The notes under the pieces were generated by a model that saw only the letters and a program-made list of their open reading frames with translations, was not told the DNA's origin and did not search any database. 64,000 bases of DNA from NCBI RefSeq assembly GCF_009647655.1, contig NZ_WJFD01000007.1:248001-312000 (forward strand), in the 5' to 3' direction. This document shows positions 61,500 to 64,000 of this stretch, one piece after another. Made by a program: the position numbers and the translations under genes. The DNA comes from Chitinophaga sp. SYP-B3965 (GTDB lineage Bacteria; Bacteroidota; Bacteroidia; Chitinophagales; Chitinophagaceae). How positions within the stretch are numbered: position 1 is the stretch's first letter; every line of letters begins with the position of its first letter.

Positions 61500-62456
61500 A
61501 TGGGCATTTTGCAACCTGATGAGGCTATATATTCCTTGCTATGCAAGTATCTGCTGAATGAAGCGGATACTGTAGAGCGCCAATGGGTGGAAACCTGGCG
61601 GAAGGAAGACCCTGCGAATGAAGAGATCCTTTCTTCTATTCGCAGGATGCTGGATGCATTGCGCCCTGTGGGAGATATTCCCGGTTTGGATACGGAATCC
61701 AGCTGGTTAAGGCTGAGGACCACCATCGGGGAAATCGGGGAAGATACACCACGGGTGCGCAAAATGCATTGGGGGCTAAAAGTGGCAGCGGCGGTATTTG
61801 TGGCAGCAGCAGGATTGTTCTTTATATTACAGCCAGGCCCCAAAGAACAGGTACTGGCCGGCGCACAAAAGACAACGTTAAAAGATGGCAGCCTGGTAAA
61901 TATGGAGGCCAATGCAGAAATGCATCTCTTAAAAGGATTCGGCAAAGTGGAACGCCGGGTACGGTTTTCCGGGAAAGGACATTTTGATATCGCCCAAAAT
62001 GCAGAACATCCTTTTATAATAATAGCAGGGCATACAGAAATAAAAGTACTGGGCACCCGTTTTATGATCGACTTTAAACCGCAGGACAGCTCCCTGGTGG
62101 TTTTGGTGAGTAGTGGCAGGATCATGGTAACGGACCGGGATAAAAAGGATAGTGTGATATTGACCCCCGGCATGCTGTTGCGCCGTGAGCAGCAACAGGC
62201 CTCATTTGAAGTGGCAGAAAATGTGCAGGACCTAACCCGGAGGCAACTGGTGTTTAGTAACGTACCTTTACAAAAGGTGATCCAGACCATTGAGATGGTG
62301 TATGGCGTGAAAGTGGAAGTAGGGGATACTGCCTTATTGGAAAAAGCGGTGACGGCAAACTTTGAAAATGAGCCTATAGATAATGTACTGGCAACCATTG
62401 CTTTCATCACTAATACAACGGTCGAGAAAACCGGGCAGGGCTATTCCATCAAATAA
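61500..62456 (+). CDS. FecR-like anti-sigma factor
   Basis: A 318-residue protein with a cytoplasmic N-terminal part (about 1-85), one membrane helix (LKVAAAVFVAAAGLFFIL) and a periplasmic FecR domain (TTLKDGSLVNMEANAEMHLLKGFGKVERRVRFSGKGHFDIAQNAEHPFIIIAGHTEIKVLGTRFMI) followed by a STN-like C-terminus (LVFSNVPLQKVIQTIEMVYGVKVEV). It holds the sigma factor and releases it on a signal from the receptor's STN domain. Confidence 0.94.
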   Translation: MGILQPDEAIYSLLCKYLLNEADTVERQWVETWRKEDPANEEILSSIRRMLDALRPVGDIPGLDTESSWLRLRTTIGEIGEDTPRVRKMHWGLKVAAAVFVAAAGLFFILQPGPKEQVLAGAQKTTLKDGSLVNMEANAEMHLLKGFGKVERRVRFSGKGHFDIAQNAEHPFIIIAGHTEIKVLGTRFMIDFKPQDSSLVVLVSSGRIMVTDRDKKDSVILTPGMLLRREQQQASFEVAENVQDLTRRQLVFSNVPLQKVIQTIEMVYGVKVEVGDTALLEKAVTANFENEPIDNVLATIAFITNTTVEKTGQGYSIK

Positions 62457-62482
62457 AACCTAACTAAAAAATCTACTATAAT

Positions 62483-64000
62483 ATGTCATTGGCCAGGAAA
62501 CTCCTGCTGGGATTGCTATTTGTTTGGATCCCCATGCAGGTTTTGGCGTCGTGGAACTGGCGCACAAAAATTTCTTTACGGCTCAATAACCAACCCCTAT
62601 CTACCGCTTGTCTGATCATTGAAAAGGAATATGGTATTCACTTTTCGTATAGCCGGGATGTTGTTAAAATGAACCGGCTTGTATCACTGGACGCAAAGGA
62701 GATGCCGCTGCGCCGTGTGTTAGACCTCCTCTTTACAGAAAACGGTATTCAATATAAACGCATCGGAGATCAGCTGGTGCTTACCGTGAAACAATCCAAT
62801 ACCCGCACCATCAGTGGTTTTGTGGAAGATGCCCGTACCGGAGAAAAACTGATCGGTGCTACGGTGTATTTCCCCAAATTACAGGTAGGCACTACTACCA
62901 ATCAATTCGGGTATTACAGTTTGACTACGGCAAAAGATACCACGAGTCTGATGGTCACTTATGTGAGTTATTCTCCCGTGAGGATTCCGTTAAAAGATGA
63001 TGATAATAAACAGATGAACATCCGCTTGTCTCCCATTAATACTTTACAGGAAGTAGAAATAACAGATAATAATCTTCCCCGCCTGCAGGAGCAAACGCAG
63101 ATGAGTAAAGTTGGACTGGCTGTTTCCCAGGTAAAAGCGATGCCGCGTATGTTGGGAGAAACAGATGTATTGCGTACTATCCAGGCTATGCCGGGTGTGA
63201 GTGGAGGCATGGAAGGCACCAGTGGTCTTCATGTGCGTGGGGGCAGTCCTGATCAGAACCTGATCTTATTAGATGGTACGCCGGTATATAATTCCACGCA
63301 TCTGTTCGGTTTATTTTCTGTTTTCAATCCGGATATCATTAAGAATGTAGACCTCTACAAAGGAGCATTCCCTGCACGTTATGGCGGCAGGTTATCTTCT
63401 GTGGTGGATATTTCCATGAAGGACGGGGATATGCATGGTTATCACGGAGAAGTATCGCTGGGTTTGATTGCTTCCCGTGTGGTGATAGAAGGCCCCATCT
63501 GGAAAGGCAAAACTTCTTTTATTGTAACAGGCCGCAGAACGTATGCAGATCTGCTGGCGCAGGATGCAGCGGTGAATGCATTGAAGCTGGGCGATCAGGG
63601 AGAGTTCTGGGCTTATTTCTTTGATGCCAATGCAAAGATCAATCATATCTTTTCTCCGAAGGACAGGCTTTTTCTCAGTGCCTACGGCGGGAGGGATAAT
63701 ATGCGGATGTTGCGTGACAAGGATTTTGATTCATTGAATGGAACGCCTAAACGATATCATGAAAAAATGAACTTCACATTGGGATGGGGCAATCAGGCTT
63801 ACGCCCTTCGCTGGAACCATATTTATAATCCCAAGTTATTTTCCAACGTTACCTTAAATTATTCCCAGTTCCATTTTGGAACGGAATACAAATACAAATA
63901 TGAAGCACGGGATGCACTCAACGAATCAGACAGCATGTATGGGCATTACTTTTCCAAAGTACAGAACACCGGCGCCAAGATAGATTTTGAATACCGGCCC
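62483..64000 (+). CDS. TonB-dependent outer membrane receptor with STN domain (partial, cut at the window end)
   Basis: The first 506 codons of a TonB-dependent receptor read without a stop to base 64000. Order: signal peptide (about 1-22), STN domain (ISLRLNNQPLSTACLIIEKEYGIHFSYS, residues about 30-98, which contacts the FecR-like anti-sigma), a carboxypeptidase-regulatory-like domain (ISGFVEDARTGEKLIGATVYF) and the plug (PGVSGGMEGTSGLHVRGGSPDQNLILLDGTPVYN, KGAFPARYGGRLSSVVDI). The rest of the barrel lies beyond the window. It is the sensor and transporter of the trio; the ligand is unknown. Stop and full length not visible. Confidence 0.9.
   Translation, partial: MSLARKLLLGLLFVWIPMQVLASWNWRTKISLRLNNQPLSTACLIIEKEYGIHFSYSRDVVKMNRLVSLDAKEMPLRRVLDLLFTENGIQYKRIGDQLVLTVKQSNTRTISGFVEDARTGEKLIGATVYFPKLQVGTTTNQFGYYSLTTAKDTTSLMVTYVSYSPVRIPLKDDDNKQMNIRLSPINTLQEVEITDNNLPRLQEQTQMSKVGLAVSQVKAMPRMLGETDVLRTIQAMPGVSGGMEGTSGLHVRGGSPDQNLILLDGTPVYNSTHLFGLFSVFNPDIIKNVDLYKGAFPARYGGRLSSVVDISMKDGDMHGYHGEVSLGLIASRVVIEGPIWKGKTSFIVTGRRTYADLLAQDAAVNALKLGDQGEFWAYFFDANAKINHIFSPKDRLFLSAYGGRDNMRMLRDKDFDSLNGTPKRYHEKMNFTLGWGNQAYALRWNHIYNPKLFSNVTLNYSQFHFGTEYKYKYEARDALNESDSMYGHYFSKVQNTGAKIDFEYRP

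Noticed and set aside
61373..62410. 345-aa - strand ORF opposite fecR-like gene
   Set aside because: Shadow frame; the + strand anti-sigma factor with its clear domains explains the region.

Overview
The window reads as a chromosomal segment of a Bacteroidota bacterium, most likely a Chitinophaga-like member of the Chitinophagaceae. The evidence is two SusC/SusD glycan-uptake loci, many secreted lipoproteins, promoters of the TAnnTTTG type, an almost complete lack of Shine-Dalgarno sequences, a FecI/FecR/TonB-receptor trio, DUF1080 proteins and moderate GC. No rRNA, tRNA, CRISPR array, insertion sequence or prophage was seen.

Layout. 1-8.4 kb: a large ThuA / PQQ-dehydrogenase / cytochrome c fusion, a short O-antigen-ligase-like TPR protein behind a transglutaminase-like lipoprotein, and a Chitinophaga-type lipoprotein. 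8.4-9.4 kb: a TMEM220-like membrane protein and a 566-base gap with a + strand terminator that no ORF explains, a candidate small RNA. 9.4-16.1 kb: an intact six-gene eboABCDEF operon. 16.1-22.2 kb: a two-domain DUF1080 protein, a solitary atpG, scpB with a very long acidic tail, a purine nucleoside phosphorylase and a LacI-family regulator. 22.2-40.8 kb: a polysaccharide utilisation locus (PUL) with susC, susD, a DUF5017 lipoprotein, a sodium:solute symporter, three paralogous secreted proteins of 825, 1116 and 914 residues (probably alpha/alpha-toroid enzymes) and an FAD oxidoreductase. Two near-identical double-palindrome operators bracket this locus, one beside the LacI gene and one inside the locus. 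40.8-47.8 kb: a convergent second susC/susD locus with a fasciclin-domain lipoprotein and a PKD/LamG-like lipoprotein but no enzymes. 48.1-54.7 kb: a DUF1080 protein, rny, zapA, a RES/Xre toxin-antitoxin pair in opposite orientation, a coiled-coil gene and pheT. 55.1-60.9 kb: dnaB with DnaA-box-like repeats upstream, a MATE exporter, rsmE, terC and pyrD. 60.9-64 kb: an ECF sigma factor, an anti-sigma factor and a TonB-dependent receptor cut by the window end.

How the genes work together. The PUL at 22.2-40.8 kb is the best candidate for an undescribed system. SusC/D and DUF5017 would bind and import a glycan, the three secreted paralogues would depolymerise it, the symporter would take up the product, and a cytoplasmic FAD enzyme would oxidise or eliminate it, with LacI as the likely switch. 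A second operator type (TGCAAACGATTGCA) precedes both the two-domain DUF1080 gene and the enzyme-less susCD locus and suggests a shared, unlinked regulator. The housekeeping genes place the window in the core chromosome; the toxin-antitoxin pair looks inserted into the pheT-zapA-rny cell-division/translation cluster. All functional calls come from reading motifs by eye; no database search was run.
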